From the NCBI RefSeq assembly GCF_042675965.1, contig NZ_JBHTKJ010000024.1:1-64000 (forward strand): a DNA stretch of 64,000 bases, read 5' to 3'. Origin of the DNA: Virgibacillus_R byunsanensis. GTDB lineage: Bacteria; Bacillota; Bacilli; Bacillales; Amphibacillaceae. Positions within the stretch are counted from its first letter, which is position 1. Each line of letters begins with the position of its first letter. Shown here piece by piece: positions 17,109 to 26,393 of this stretch. The notes under the pieces were generated by a model. The model saw only the letters and a list, made by a program, of their open reading frames with translations, was not told where the DNA came from and searched no databases. A program made the position numbers and the translations under genes.

Positions 17109-17615
17109 ATTATCTCTCCTAACTTCTTTTACATGTCTTAGTTTATTTTTTTCATTACGAAATATAGCTGCTCCGTAACAGCCTGTAATGAGAGTTCAGT
17201 TCGTTTAAATTATTTCCGTAACAACATTAATTACATCATGTATAAACCTGTTCTTGCTGTGATTGGTATTTTATTGTGATTTCTTTTCACAAGTAGTAGG
17301 TACACGTTCTTTGCCTAAAAAATCCTTCCAGCGTTTTTTTAGCTTTTCTTTTAGGCGTTTTAACATGAGAGATACATCTCCTTTCTAAATTTTTAAAAGA
17401 AAAGCAATAAAAACGTTCTACCGATCCAATCCCGATTACTTATAGTATAATATGGATTGGCAAATATTGAAATGAAAACACTTCATTTTAGTAAAAAATT
17501 GTTAATATTGCAGGTGAAAGATATCTCTAGAACGCTTGAATTCCTTTATGGATATTTTTTGCTTAGAATGGATTCTTATACAGAATTCATTTTAATAAAG
17601 AAAAGCGAATGATAT
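17109..17615. other. rpoY upstream region and space behind def
   Basis: About 500 bases. Apart from the 31-codon open frame at 17271-17366 nothing codes convincingly. The rpoY-rnjA promoter must be here or upstream of the small frame. No ykrA homolog, present here in B. subtilis, was found. Confidence 0.45.
17271..17366 (-). CDS. Possible 31-residue basic amphipathic peptide
   Basis: ATG at 17366 preceded by AAAGGAGATG (spacing ~11) opens 31 codons to TAA at 17271. The N-terminal half is a basic amphipathic helix (LKRLKEKLKKRWKDFLGKE), followed by RVPTTCEKKSQ with one Cys. The clear ribosome-binding site and non-random composition favour a real small gene. It lies on the same strand as, and upstream of, rpoY. 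Function and family are unknown; chance cannot be excluded. Confidence 0.45.
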   Translation of the reverse strand: MLKRLKEKLKKRWKDFLGKERVPTTCEKKSQ

Positions 17616-18167
17616 TTACTCTATTGGTTTGGCGTTTTCTGGAGCTAAATATGGATTTTCTTTGTTTATGTAATCATAGAACATGATACCATTTAAATGA
17701 TCAATTTCATGTTGAAATACGATAGCAGGATAATCTCGTAAACGTAATTTTAATTCATTACCTTCTTGATCATGTGCTTTAACGGTAATCCTTGCATAAC
17801 GAGGTACATAACCTTCTACATTTCTGTCAACAGAAAGACAACCTTCCCCTGAAGTTAAATAGGCTTTTTCAACGGAGTGACTAACTATTTTAGGATTAAT
17901 TAAACCGTGGCTATAGAGTTTTCCTTTCAAATCTTCAAAATGTACAGCTACTATACGTTTGTTAATCCCTAATTGAGGTGCAGCTAATCCTACCCCCGGA
18001 CGCAACTCATATTCAGCAGCAATTTGATCATCTTGGCTATTTTTTAAGAAGGTAATCATATTTTCTACTAATTCCTTGTCTACTTGCTCTATTGGTACTT
18101 GAACTTCTTTAGCAATTTCTCGTAGTGAGGGGTGTCCTTCTCGGACGATGTCTTTCATGGTTAGCAT
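17616..18167 (-). CDS. def: Peptide deformylase
   Basis: A 183-residue type 2 peptide deformylase that removes the formyl group from nascent proteins. All three motifs are present: GVGLAAPQLG (58-67), EGCLSV (C110 ligates the metal) and QHEIDHLNG (H153 and H157 metal ligands, E154 catalytic). The insertion around 45-57 (SQDDQIAAEYELRP) is typical of the Gram-positive type 2 enzymes. The ATG at 18167 has a GGAGAG site. In B. subtilis the homolog here is defB (ykrB), divergent from ykyA, as seen in this window. Confidence 0.95.
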   Translation of the reverse strand: MLTMKDIVREGHPSLREIAKEVQVPIEQVDKELVENMITFLKNSQDDQIAAEYELRPGVGLAAPQLGINKRIVAVHFEDLKGKLYSHGLINPKIVSHSVEKAYLTSGEGCLSVDRNVEGYVPRYARITVKAHDQEGNELKLRLRDYPAIVFQHEIDHLNGIMFYDYINKENPYLAPENAKPIE

Positions 18168-18436
18168 AATATATCTCTCCTTACATTTACCTATATCTCA
18201 TAAATTGGTTATAACGAACTTTTATATTTAGTTTATCATATAATCGTGCTAATTCGTTATGATAACTATAAATGATAGTAATCATAATATATCGATAGAT
18301 AGCATAGTTTAATGTTAGGACAAGCATAAAAGTTATCGATTCTAATCATTTTGTACTGGTAAATTTATGTTATACTATGTTTATTATAAAAAAGGAACAT
18401 TGCTCATATGCACCTGAGAATGAAGGAGGAAAAATA

Positions 18437-19144
18437 GTGTCATACAAAAATTTAATAGTATATATGGCATTGGGTTTACTTGCAGTTTTATCAGCATGTA
18501 ATGGTACTTCTGCTCAAGAGGAAGTCTATAATCACTTAGAGAAAGCAGTAACATTAGAAGAAACGTTTCAACAACAGCAAGAGCCGATTGCTGAATTAGA
18601 ACAAAAAGAACAAGAGTTATATAGTGAAATTATAGATTTAGGTATGGATGAGTTAGACAAAATAAAAGAACTTTCCAACGAAGCAATTGGTGTAATTGAG
18701 GAACGTTCCGAAAAAATTGAATTAGAAAAAGAAAGCATTGATTCTTCAAAAGGGGAATTTGTTCAAATTGAGCCTTTAATTGAAGATATAGAATCTGAAA
18801 ATGCCCAATCTAAGGCAAGTGAAATGTACGAGGTAATGATGAATCGATATAAGGCATATTCTGATCTTTATAGTGTATACAATGAATCATTAACATTAGA
18901 AAAAGAGTTATATACTATGTTACAAGAAGATGATATTGAACAAGAGGATATAACAGAACAGATTAATAAGATCAATAGCAGTTACCAGGAAGTAATAGAA
19001 GCTAATGAATTATTTAATGAATATACAGTGGAGTATAATGCACTAAAAAAAGAATTTTATGATGTAGCAGAAATAAGTGTGGAATATGAGGGTGATTCTC
19101 CAACAAGTGGGGAAGAGGATACAGATGAAAGTGAAAATGACTAA
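18437..19144 (+). CDS. ykyA: YkyA-like lipoprotein
   Basis: A 235-residue exported lipoprotein. The signal peptide ends in a lipobox LSAC with the acylated Cys at 21. The rest is highly acidic, Glu-rich and predicted helical/coiled coil (EELEQKEQELYSEI-type heptads), ending in an acidic tail. It matches the putative cell-wall binding lipoprotein YkyA by position (def-ykyA-pdhA) and character. The GTG at 18437 with an AAGGAGGA site is the start; the 20-codon upstream extension lacks signal-peptide sense. Function unknown. Confidence 0.82.
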   Translation: MSYKNLIVYMALGLLAVLSACNGTSAQEEVYNHLEKAVTLEETFQQQQEPIAELEQKEQELYSEIIDLGMDELDKIKELSNEAIGVIEERSEKIELEKESIDSSKGEFVQIEPLIEDIESENAQSKASEMYEVMMNRYKAYSDLYSVYNESLTLEKELYTMLQEDDIEQEDITEQINKINSSYQEVIEANELFNEYTVEYNALKKEFYDVAEISVEYEGDSPTSGEEDTDESEND

Positions 19145-19158
19145 CTATATAATAATGA

Positions 19159-19209
19159 AAAGAAAGGGAACTAAATCTACCCAGGTTTAGTTCCCTTTCT
19201 TTGTTTTTT
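19159..19209 (+). terminator. Intrinsic terminator of ykyA
   Basis: A 17-bp stem, AAAGAAAGGGAACTAAA with its complement, around a TCTACCCAGG loop, followed by GTTTTTTA. Confidence 0.92.
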
Positions 19210-19628
19210 AACAGGTATCATCACTATTCAAGTATTAAAAAATGTTGAATAAGTAAATATGATTTTTGTTTCTATTTTAACTTTTTAATGAATGAATCAG
19301 AATAATACAGTTCATTTAATGCATTGTAACAGTTTAGGTCAAACGAAATATGTGTTAAAAGTTTGCTATAAAAATATGTGAATTAGAAAAACAAAGTGTT
19401 TGACCTAGTAGGTGATTATAGGCTAAACTAATTTATAATGATAATTGTACCAGTTGAAATCGCACTATTAATGTAACAGTTTTTGAAACGGTATTTGAAA
19501 ATGATTAGTAAAAATCAAAAATGGGTACAAGAATAAGAGCATAATGGTACAGATTTTTTTCATTTTTTGGGAAGGCTAGAAAAGAAAAAAATAATAAAGG
19601 ATATACAGAAAGGAAGAGGTGAACTATT
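19210..19628. other. pdhA upstream region
   Basis: About 420 bases without a gene. GGTCAAAC (about 19337) and GTTTGACC (19398-19405) are an 8-base inverted pair ~55 bases apart. The right one contains the candidate -35 TTGACC (19400-19405), with TAAACT (19424-19429) 18 bases further. The long leader (about 190 bases) before the AAGGAAGAGGTG ribosome-binding site leaves room for regulation. Confidence 0.5.
19400..19429 (+). promoter_or_regulatory. Candidate promoter of pdhABCD
   Basis: TTGACC at 19400 and TAAACT at 19424 with an 18-base spacer. The -35 lies in one arm of an inverted repeat (GGTCAAAC / GTTTGACC). Confidence 0.4.
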
Positions 19629-20711
19629 TTGAAACACGTATTAGAAAGTGTTGAAAGTCAGTTCGAAATGTTCCAAATTCTTAATGAAGATGGAAAGATT
19701 GTCAATAAAGATGATATGCCCGACCTCTCGGATGATGACTTAAAAGAAATTATGAGAAGAATGGTTTATACACGAATCCTAGACCAACGTTCTATTGCAT
19801 TGAATCGTCAAGGACGTTTAGGTTTTTATGCACCAACTGCAGGTCAGGAAGCATCACAATTGGGAAGTCAATATGCCTTAGAACAAGATGACTTTCTATT
19901 ACCTGCATATCGTGACGTCCCACAGCTTATTTGGCAAGGTCTTCCGTTGTATCAGGCATTTTTGTTCTCTAGAGGGCATTTCCATGGGAATCAATTTCCA
20001 GAGGATGTGAAAGGATTAAGCCCACAGATTATAATTGGTGCTCAATACACACAAGCTGCTGGTGTTGCACTTGGGATGAAAAAACGTGGCAAGAAATCAG
20101 TTGCTGTAACATATACAGGTGATGGCGGTACATCTCAAGGGGATTTCTATGAAGGAATCAACTTTGCAGGTGCATACGGTGCTCCAGCTATATTCTTCAT
20201 TCAAAACAACCATTTTGCTATTTCTGTTCCGGTAGAAATGCAAACAAATGCAAAAACACTTGCTCAAAAAGCAGTAGCAGCAGGGATTGAAGGAATTCAA
20301 GTAGATGGTATGGATGTGCTGGCTGTTTATGCCGTTACAAAAGATGCTCGAGAGCGTGCAATTAATGGGGACGGCCCTACATTAATTGAAACAATAACAT
20401 ACCGTTATGGACCACATACAATGGCTGGTGATGATCCAACTCGTTACCGTACTGATGAATTGGATGACGAATGGGAAAAGAAAGATCCACTTGTACGTTT
20501 TCGTAAATTCCTAGAAGAGAAGAAACTATGGTCTAGTGAGGACGAAGATAAAGTTATTGAAGAAGCAAAAGGAGACATTAAGAAAGCTATTAAAAAAGCA
20601 GATGAATACCCTAAACAAACCGTTACGGATCTAATCGAAAACATGCATGAAGAACTTCCACCGAATCTACAAGAACAGTTGGAAGAATACAAAGAAAAGG
20701 AGTCGAAGTAA
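19629..20711 (+). CDS. pdhA: Pyruvate dehydrogenase E1 alpha subunit
   Basis: A 360-residue thiamine-diphosphate-binding E1 alpha chain. With PdhB it decarboxylates pyruvate and passes acetyl to the lipoyl arm of E2. Conserved parts are LDQRSIALNRQGRLGFYAPTAG in outline, the ThDP/Mg motif GDGGTSQGDFYEG (from ~163) with the closing QNN (~193), and the phosphorylation-loop-like RYGPHTMAGDDP. The TTG start at 19629 is preceded by GGAAGAGGTG and fits the family N terminus. First gene of a four-gene operon with 3-28 base gaps. Confidence 0.97.
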   Translation: MKHVLESVESQFEMFQILNEDGKIVNKDDMPDLSDDDLKEIMRRMVYTRILDQRSIALNRQGRLGFYAPTAGQEASQLGSQYALEQDDFLLPAYRDVPQLIWQGLPLYQAFLFSRGHFHGNQFPEDVKGLSPQIIIGAQYTQAAGVALGMKKRGKKSVAVTYTGDGGTSQGDFYEGINFAGAYGAPAIFFIQNNHFAISVPVEMQTNAKTLAQKAVAAGIEGIQVDGMDVLAVYAVTKDARERAINGDGPTLIETITYRYGPHTMAGDDPTRYRTDELDDEWEKKDPLVRFRKFLEEKKLWSSEDEDKVIEEAKGDIKKAIKKADEYPKQTVTDLIENMHEELPPNLQEQLEEYKEKESK

Positions 20712-20714
20712 ATC

Positions 20715-21692
20715 ATGGCACAAATGACAATGATTCAAGCAATCACTGAAGCAATGCGCAATGAATTGAAAAATAATGAAAATGTGCTTGTATTTGGTGA
20801 AGATGTTGGCCAAAATGGCGGTGTATTCCGTGCAACAGAAGGATTACAGGATGAGTTTGGCGAAGAACGTGTATTTGATACGCCACTTGCCGAATCGGGA
20901 ATTGGCGGCCTTTCAATAGGTTTAGCATTACAAGACTTCCGCCCAGTTCCGGAAATCCAGTTCTTCGGCTTCGTTTATGAAACAATGGATGCAATCAATG
21001 GTCAAATGGCTCGTTTGCGTTACCGTACAGGTGGCACGCAATCAATGCCAATAACAATCCGGTCTCCATTTGGAGGTGGGGTGCATACACCTGAACTTCA
21101 CGCGGATTCCCTTGAAGGTTTGATTGCACAACAACCAGGAATAAGGGTTGTAATTCCATCAACACCATATGATGCAAAAGGATTATTAATTTCTTCCATA
21201 AGAAACAATGATCCGGTCTTATTTTTAGAACATATGAAGCTGTATCGCTCATTCCGTGGTGAGGTACCTGATGAAGAATATACAGTTGACCTTGATAAAG
21301 CTGATATAAAACGTGAAGGTAAAGATGTAACACTTATAGCTTATGGGGCAATGGTTCATGCTGCATTAAAAGCAGCTGAAGAATTAGAAAAAGATGATAT
21401 TGATGCTGAGGTCATTGATCTTCGCACAGTTTCCCCTATCGATATAGATACTATTTTAGAGTCAGTTAGGAAAACAAATCGTGTGGTTATGGTTCAAGAA
21501 GCACAACGTCAGGCTGGTGTCGGCGCACATGTTATCTCAGAAATACAGGAAAGAGCTATCCTGCATCTAGAAGCACCAATATTACGAGTGAATGCACCAG
21601 ATACAGTCTATGCGTTCTCAGCAGCTGAAGAGGTATGGCTTCCAAATCATAAAGACATCGTAGAAAGAGTTAATCAAGTAATCAACTTTTAA
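20715..21692 (+). CDS. pdhB: Pyruvate dehydrogenase E1 beta subunit
   Basis: A 325-residue transketolase-like beta chain completing the E1 heterotetramer. It shows VFGEDVGQNGGVFRAT, DTPLAESGI, the FGGGVHTPELHADSLEG segment and PVLFLEHMKLYR, all standard for PdhB. It starts three bases after the pdhA stop with the site AAAGGAG inside the end of pdhA, so translation is coupled. Confidence 0.97.
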   Translation: MAQMTMIQAITEAMRNELKNNENVLVFGEDVGQNGGVFRATEGLQDEFGEERVFDTPLAESGIGGLSIGLALQDFRPVPEIQFFGFVYETMDAINGQMARLRYRTGGTQSMPITIRSPFGGGVHTPELHADSLEGLIAQQPGIRVVIPSTPYDAKGLLISSIRNNDPVLFLEHMKLYRSFRGEVPDEEYTVDLDKADIKREGKDVTLIAYGAMVHAALKAAEELEKDDIDAEVIDLRTVSPIDIDTILESVRKTNRVVMVQEAQRQAGVGAHVISEIQERAILHLEAPILRVNAPDTVYAFSAAEEVWLPNHKDIVERVNQVINF

Positions 21693-21720
21693 ATAAAATT
21701 ATAGATTGGAGGTAGTAATA

Positions 21721-23043
21721 ATGGCATATAATTTTAAATTGCCTGATATTGGTGAAGGTATCCATGAAGGTGAAATTGTAAAATGGTTTGTTAAAGAAGG
21801 CGACGAAGTAAAAGAAGATGATGTGCTTTGTGAAGTGCAAAATGACAAAGCCGTTGTTGAAATACCATCTCCAGTAGAAGGTCCAGTTACAAAAATACAT
21901 GTTGAAGAAGGTACTGTATCGGTGGTTGGAGATACAATCATAACAATTGATGCAGAAGGTTATGAATCAGATGAAGGTGAATCTGAGGAGACCGGTAAAG
22001 AAGATAAAGAAGAAACATCTAAAGATGATAAACAGGACATGAATGACGATAAACAGGACACGAAAGACGAAAAACAACCAGACACAAAGGCAGATAATGA
22101 TGATGAATCTGAATCAGATAATAAGCGTGTAATTGCAATGCCTTCTGTTAGAAAATATGCACGGGACAACGATGTTAACATTCAAAAGGTAAATGGCTCA
22201 GGCAAAAATGGCCGCATCCTGAAAGATGATATTGATAGTTACTTAAGTGGTGATCAAAAGTATGACACTAAAGATACCAAAGAGGAAACTACAACAGAAG
22301 ATAAACCATCGATCGAGGCACCAGTAGCACCAAAAGGAGAATATCCAGAGTCTCGCGAGAAAATGAGTGGTATTCGTAAATCAATCGCAAAAGCAATGGT
22401 TAATTCAAAAACAAAAGCGCCACATGTAACATTAATGGATGAAGTCGATGTTACGGAGCTTGTTGCACATCGTAAGAAATTTAAAGCTGTAGCAGCTGAA
22501 CAGGAAATTAAGTTAACTTATCTACCGTACGTTGCTAAAGCACTAGTGTCAGCCTCCAAAAAATATCCTATTTTAAATGCGGCTGTCGATGATGAAACAA
22601 ATGAGATCATTCATAAGCATTACTATAATGTAGGTATTGCTGCTGATACTGATAAAGGTCTACTAGTACCTGTTTTAAAAGATGCTGATCGTAAATCAAT
22701 TTTCACCATATCAAAAGAGGTTAATGAATTGGCAGAAAAAGCTCGTAATGGTAAACTAGCATCTGAAGAGATGAAAGGTGCATCGAACACAATCACTAAT
22801 ATTGGATCTGCTGGGGGACAGTGGTTTACTCCGGTTCTTAATTATCCAGAAGCAGTAATTCTGGGAATTGGCCGTATTGCAGAGAAGCCAATTGTTCGTG
22901 ATGGAGAGGTTGTAATTGCTCCTGTTCTTGCACTTTCAATGAGTTTTGATCATCGTATTGTAGATGGAGCTACTGCACAATTAGCTTTAAATCAAATCAA
23001 GCGATTATTGAACGATCCACAATTAATTATGATGGAGGCGTAG
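21721..23043 (+). CDS. pdhC: Dihydrolipoamide acetyltransferase, E2 of pyruvate dehydrogenase
   Basis: A 440-residue E2 core. One lipoyl domain spans 1-77, with the lipoylated Lys at 43 in VQNDKAVVE. An unusually acidic linker rich in D, E, K and Q covers about 80-138, with the imperfect repeat KDDKQDMND/DDKQDTKDE. The E1/E3-binding domain is at about 140-176 (MPSVRKYARDN, KNGRILKDDI). The catalytic domain ends with DHRIVDG (~410). A short second linker separates the binding and catalytic domains. I start at ATG 21721; the upstream TTG at 21706 is part of the GGAGGT ribosome-binding site. The acidic linker fits a salt-tolerant organism. Confidence 0.96.
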   Translation: MAYNFKLPDIGEGIHEGEIVKWFVKEGDEVKEDDVLCEVQNDKAVVEIPSPVEGPVTKIHVEEGTVSVVGDTIITIDAEGYESDEGESEETGKEDKEETSKDDKQDMNDDKQDTKDEKQPDTKADNDDESESDNKRVIAMPSVRKYARDNDVNIQKVNGSGKNGRILKDDIDSYLSGDQKYDTKDTKEETTTEDKPSIEAPVAPKGEYPESREKMSGIRKSIAKAMVNSKTKAPHVTLMDEVDVTELVAHRKKFKAVAAEQEIKLTYLPYVAKALVSASKKYPILNAAVDDETNEIIHKHYYNVGIAADTDKGLLVPVLKDADRKSIFTISKEVNELAEKARNGKLASEEMKGASNTITNIGSAGGQWFTPVLNYPEAVILGIGRIAEKPIVRDGEVVIAPVLALSMSFDHRIVDGATAQLALNQIKRLLNDPQLIMMEA

Positions 23044-23046
23044 ATT

Positions 23047-24456
23047 ATGGTAGTAGGAGATTTTCCAATTGAGTTAGACACATTAATAGTAGGGTCTGGT
23101 CCTGGGGGATATGTAGCAGCTATAAGAGCAGCACAGTTAGGACAGAAAGTTACTATTGTAGACAAAGGTAATTTAGGTGGAGTGTGCTTGAATGTCGGTT
23201 GTATTCCTTCTAAGGCATTAATTCAAGCTGGTCACTTAACTGAGTATGCTCATGGTAATGAAGAATTGGGAATTAAAACGGAAAATGTATCTGTTGACTT
23301 TTCAAAGGTTCAAGAGTGGAAGGGCAGTGTTGTTAATAAGTTAACAACTGGTGTAGAAGGACTTTTAAAGGGTAACAAAGCTGACATTGTTAAAGGTGAA
23401 GTTTATTTTGTAGATAAAAATACAGCTAAAGTTATGGATGAAAAAAACTCTCAAACATATACATTTAATAATTGCATTATAGCTACAGGCTCCACACCAA
23501 TTGAAATTCCTAGCTTTAAATATTCTGATCGCGTTCTGGATTCAACGGGTGCACTTAATCTTGATGAAATTCCAGAAAAGATGGTTGTAATCGGTGGAGG
23601 ATACATTGGAATTGAGTTAGGATCTGCATATGCTAACTTTGGAACCGAGGTAACGATCATAGAAGGTACAAAAGATATTCTTGGCGGATTTGAAAAACAA
23701 ATGACACAGCTTGTTAAAAAGCGTTTGAAGAAGAAAAACGTTAAAATTATTACTGAAGCAATGGCAAAAGGTGTCGAAGAGTCCAAAGACGGTGTTAAAG
23801 TAAGCTATGAAGCTAAAGGTAAAGAGGAAACAATTGATGCTGATTATGTACTTGTAACAGTAGGTCGTAGTCCAAATACAAAAGAGATTGGCCTTGAGCA
23901 AGTTGGAATCGATGTTGACGATAAAGGACTTGTCAAAATTAACAAACAATGTCGTACAAATATAGATAACATCTATGCTATCGGGGACATTGTAGACGGA
24001 CCACCTCTTGCACACAAAGCTTCTTATGAAGGTAAAGTGGCTGCTGAAGCAATTAGTGGCGAAAAGTCAGAGATTGACTATATCGGAATTCCATTAGTAG
24101 TATTCTCTGATCCAGAACTTGCTTCTGTTGGATATAATGAAAAAGATGCTAAAGATGCAGGATATAAAGTGAAAGCTTCTAAATTCCCATTTGCAGCAAA
24201 TGGCCGTGCATTATCATTAAACAATAGTGATGGTTTCTTAAAATTAATTACTAGAGAAGAAGATGGTCTTGTTATCGGTGCACAAATCGCAGGGCCAAAC
24301 GCAAGTGACATGATTGCTGAATTAGGTTTAGCAATTGAAACTGGTATGACAGCTGAGGACTTGGCGTTAACTATTCACGCACATCCAACGCTTGGAGAAA
24401 TAACGATGGAAGCTGCTGAAGTAGCTATGGGTACTCCAATTCATATGATGAAATAA
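23047..24456 (+). CDS. pdhD: Dihydrolipoamide dehydrogenase, E3
   Basis: A 469-residue FAD-dependent disulfide oxidoreductase that reoxidises the lipoyl arm using NAD+. The FAD motif is VGSGPGGYVAA (~15-25). The redox pair is C47 and C52 in GGVCLNVGCIPSK. The NAD motif is VIGGGYIGIELG, and the active-site His/Glu are in HAHPTLGE (~444). It begins three bases after pdhC. Two terminators follow, ending the operon. Confidence 0.97.
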   Translation: MVVGDFPIELDTLIVGSGPGGYVAAIRAAQLGQKVTIVDKGNLGGVCLNVGCIPSKALIQAGHLTEYAHGNEELGIKTENVSVDFSKVQEWKGSVVNKLTTGVEGLLKGNKADIVKGEVYFVDKNTAKVMDEKNSQTYTFNNCIIATGSTPIEIPSFKYSDRVLDSTGALNLDEIPEKMVVIGGGYIGIELGSAYANFGTEVTIIEGTKDILGGFEKQMTQLVKKRLKKKNVKIITEAMAKGVEESKDGVKVSYEAKGKEETIDADYVLVTVGRSPNTKEIGLEQVGIDVDDKGLVKINKQCRTNIDNIYAIGDIVDGPPLAHKASYEGKVAAEAISGEKSEIDYIGIPLVVFSDPELASVGYNEKDAKDAGYKVKASKFPFAANGRALSLNNSDGFLKLITREEDGLVIGAQIAGPNASDMIAELGLAIETGMTAEDLALTIHAHPTLGEITMEAAEVAMGTPIHMMK

Positions 24457-24460
24457 AATT

Positions 24461-24490
24461 AGGGAGCCGCATGATTGTGGCTCCTTAATT
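24461..24490 (+). terminator. Hairpin behind pdhD (first of two)
   Basis: AGGGAGCC (24461-24468) pairs with GGCTCCT (24479-24485); the tail TAATT is weak. Confidence 0.55.
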
Positions 24491-24502
24491 CTGGAATTTA
24501 TT

Positions 24503-24543
24503 AAAAAAGGCTAGACCACGTTAAAATGGTCTAGCCTTTTTTT
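24503..24543 (+). terminator. Strong terminator of the pdh operon
   Basis: AAAAAAGGCTAGACCA pairs with TGGTCTAGCCTTTTTT; seven or more T follow. R1 repeat begins immediately after. Confidence 0.9.
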
Positions 24544-24632
24544 AGCAGATAAGAAAGTATAAAACTTTCTTATCTGCATAAGTGCAACTAGGTCATTCGC
24601 CATAAAGACTTGGCGAAAGCCAAGTCTTCTAA
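24543..24632. repeat. R1 double-hairpin repeat, full copy
   Basis: Hairpin 1: AGCAGATAAGAAAGT and ACTTTCTTATCTGC. Linker: ATAAGTGCAACTAGG. Hairpin 2: GACTTGGCGAAAGCCAAGTC, ending TTCTAA. Sits directly behind a terminator. Confidence 0.8.
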
Positions 24633-24639
24633 TAGTTTC

Positions 24640-24872
24640 AGGAAATTATAAAATTTGGAGCCTGTAGAAAATTTATTAACTGTTTGAGCGACGTACAGGA
24701 CAAGGAAGGCTACGACGGCAAAACATCGCACGAAGAAAAAGCGAACTTTTTTTCAAGGACGTACTAGTGCCGATGACGCCACAGGATAAGGAAAGCTTCC
24801 CTGAAAAAACAAAAAGTGCTTTTCTTTTCCAAGACCGTGGCGAACATAGCGCGCTTGTGCTTTGGGTCGTAT
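24640..24872. repeat. R2 repeat, long copy
   Basis: Starts AGGAAATTATAAAATTTGGAG, then GACGTACAGGACAAGGAAGG, ACATCGCACGAAG, AAAAAGCGAAC and TTTTTCAAGGACG. A second set follows (CACAGGATAAGGAAAGCTTCC ... CAAGACCGTGGCGAAC). It matches 43092-43256 closely. No coding capacity. Confidence 0.7.
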
Positions 24873-26393
24873 TTATCTTTTCTTTTTTAGATCTATTTCT
24901 TTCGCCTCTTCTTTAAACGATTTTAGTAAGGAAAATATCATGAGTATGATGATGATGGCAAATGGGAAAGCGGCGATAATCGATGCCGTTTGTAATGCTC
25001 CTAATCCACCTTGCCATAATAATACTGCAGCTGCACTTGATTGGATTATTCCCCAAATAAATTTCACTTTATTAGGTGGATATAAACTGCCGCCGGTTGT
25101 CTGCATTCCTAGTACAAAAGTTGCTGAATCGGCTGATGTTATAAAGAAGGTACTAATTAATAGTATTGCAATGATTGACGTGAACGTACTTAAAGGAAAT
25201 TGTTCTAAGACAGCAAATAATGCTGCTTCTGTACCTATATCATCTACATGCTGCATGATATCTGCACCTTCAAAATATTCTAAGTTAATTGCTGATCCGC
25301 CAAATACGGAGAACCACAATGCACCAAAGATCGTCGGTACTAGTAAAACGCCAAGTACAAATTCTCTGATTGTTCTTCCGCGTGATACACGCGCAATAAA
25401 GGTACCAACAAATGGCGCCCATGCAATCCACCATGCCCAATAGAAAATGGTCCAATCTTTAATCCATGTGTTATCTTGATTGAAAGGTGTCATCCTAAAA
25501 CTCATGCTAGGTAGATTTTGAATATAACTACCAAATGTAGTAGTAAATAAATTCATGATGAAATTAGTTGGTCCCAAGAATAGCAAAAATAACATTAACG
25601 TTATGGCTAAAATAATATTAACGTTACTTAAGTACTTAATACCTCGATTAAGACCGGTCATAGCAGAAATCATATATAAAACAGTTACGATCGCAATTAA
25701 TACTAATTGCAACGTTATGGATTGATCAAGGTCTGTTATAAATGATATACCACCACTAATTTGAATGGCACCAAATCCTAACGATGTTGCTACACCGAAA
25801 ATCGTTGCAAATACTACAATAAAATCAATTAATGTACCCCATGGTCCCTTAACACGTTCACCGAGTAAAGGTTCTAAAATAGCACTTACAACACCGGGTG
25901 ATTGTTTTCTGAATTTAAAATAAGCCAGAGCTAAAGCAACAATTGCATAAATAGCCCAAGGGTGTAATCCCCAGTGGAAAAAGCTGTATTGCATAGCTGT
26001 TTTAGCTGTATCGCCAGTTGTTTCTTCTCCAAAAGGCGGTGAATGGTAATGAGATAAAGGTTCAGCTGCTCCCCAAAATACTAAACCAATCCCCATACCT
26101 GCACTAAATAACATGGCAAACCAAGTTATATAATTATACTCAGGCTCATCACCAGGTTTGCCAAGCTTTATATTTCCATATTTAGAAAATATTAAGTATA
26201 TGGCAAATACCAAAAATGCAGAAGCACTTAACAGGTAAAACCAACCGAATTTATCCACTATGAAAGTTTGAATAATACTCGTTACGTTATTCAAATTAGC
26301 TTCAGGTAGTATATCTTCTGGAATAATACCCCAGACAATAAATAAAATTGCTACAATTGCCGAAATATAAAATACGCGGGTTACTTTCTTCAT
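24873..26393 (-). CDS. opuD: BCCT-family glycine betaine transporter (OpuD-like)
   Basis: A 506-residue betaine/choline/carnitine transporter with 12 membrane segments. It shows the glycine-rich segment AGMGIGLVFWGAAEP (~94-108) on TM3 and the tryptophan-rich TM8 signature WAWWIAWAPFVGTF (~315-328) followed by ARVSRGRTIREF. These are the substrate-binding elements of sodium-coupled betaine importers such as OpuD and BetP. It probably takes up glycine betaine under salt stress. The ATG has an AAAGGA site. Two adjacent palindromes lie upstream (26521-26556). Not part of this locus in B. subtilis. Exact substrate is inferred. Confidence 0.9.
   Translation of the reverse strand: MKKVTRVFYISAIVAILFIVWGIIPEDILPEANLNNVTSIIQTFIVDKFGWFYLLSASAFLVFAIYLIFSKYGNIKLGKPGDEPEYNYITWFAMLFSAGMGIGLVFWGAAEPLSHYHSPPFGEETTGDTAKTAMQYSFFHWGLHPWAIYAIVALALAYFKFRKQSPGVVSAILEPLLGERVKGPWGTLIDFIVVFATIFGVATSLGFGAIQISGGISFITDLDQSITLQLVLIAIVTVLYMISAMTGLNRGIKYLSNVNIILAITLMLFLLFLGPTNFIMNLFTTTFGSYIQNLPSMSFRMTPFNQDNTWIKDWTIFYWAWWIAWAPFVGTFIARVSRGRTIREFVLGVLLVPTIFGALWFSVFGGSAINLEYFEGADIMQHVDDIGTEAALFAVLEQFPLSTFTSIIAILLISTFFITSADSATFVLGMQTTGGSLYPPNKVKFIWGIIQSSAAAVLLWQGGLGALQTASIIAAFPFAIIIILMIFSLLKSFKEEAKEIDLKKKR

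Noticed and set aside
24862..25443. 193-codon open frame on the plus strand
   Set aside because: It is antisense to opuD, has no family resemblance or ribosome-binding site, and its composition follows the opuD codon pattern.
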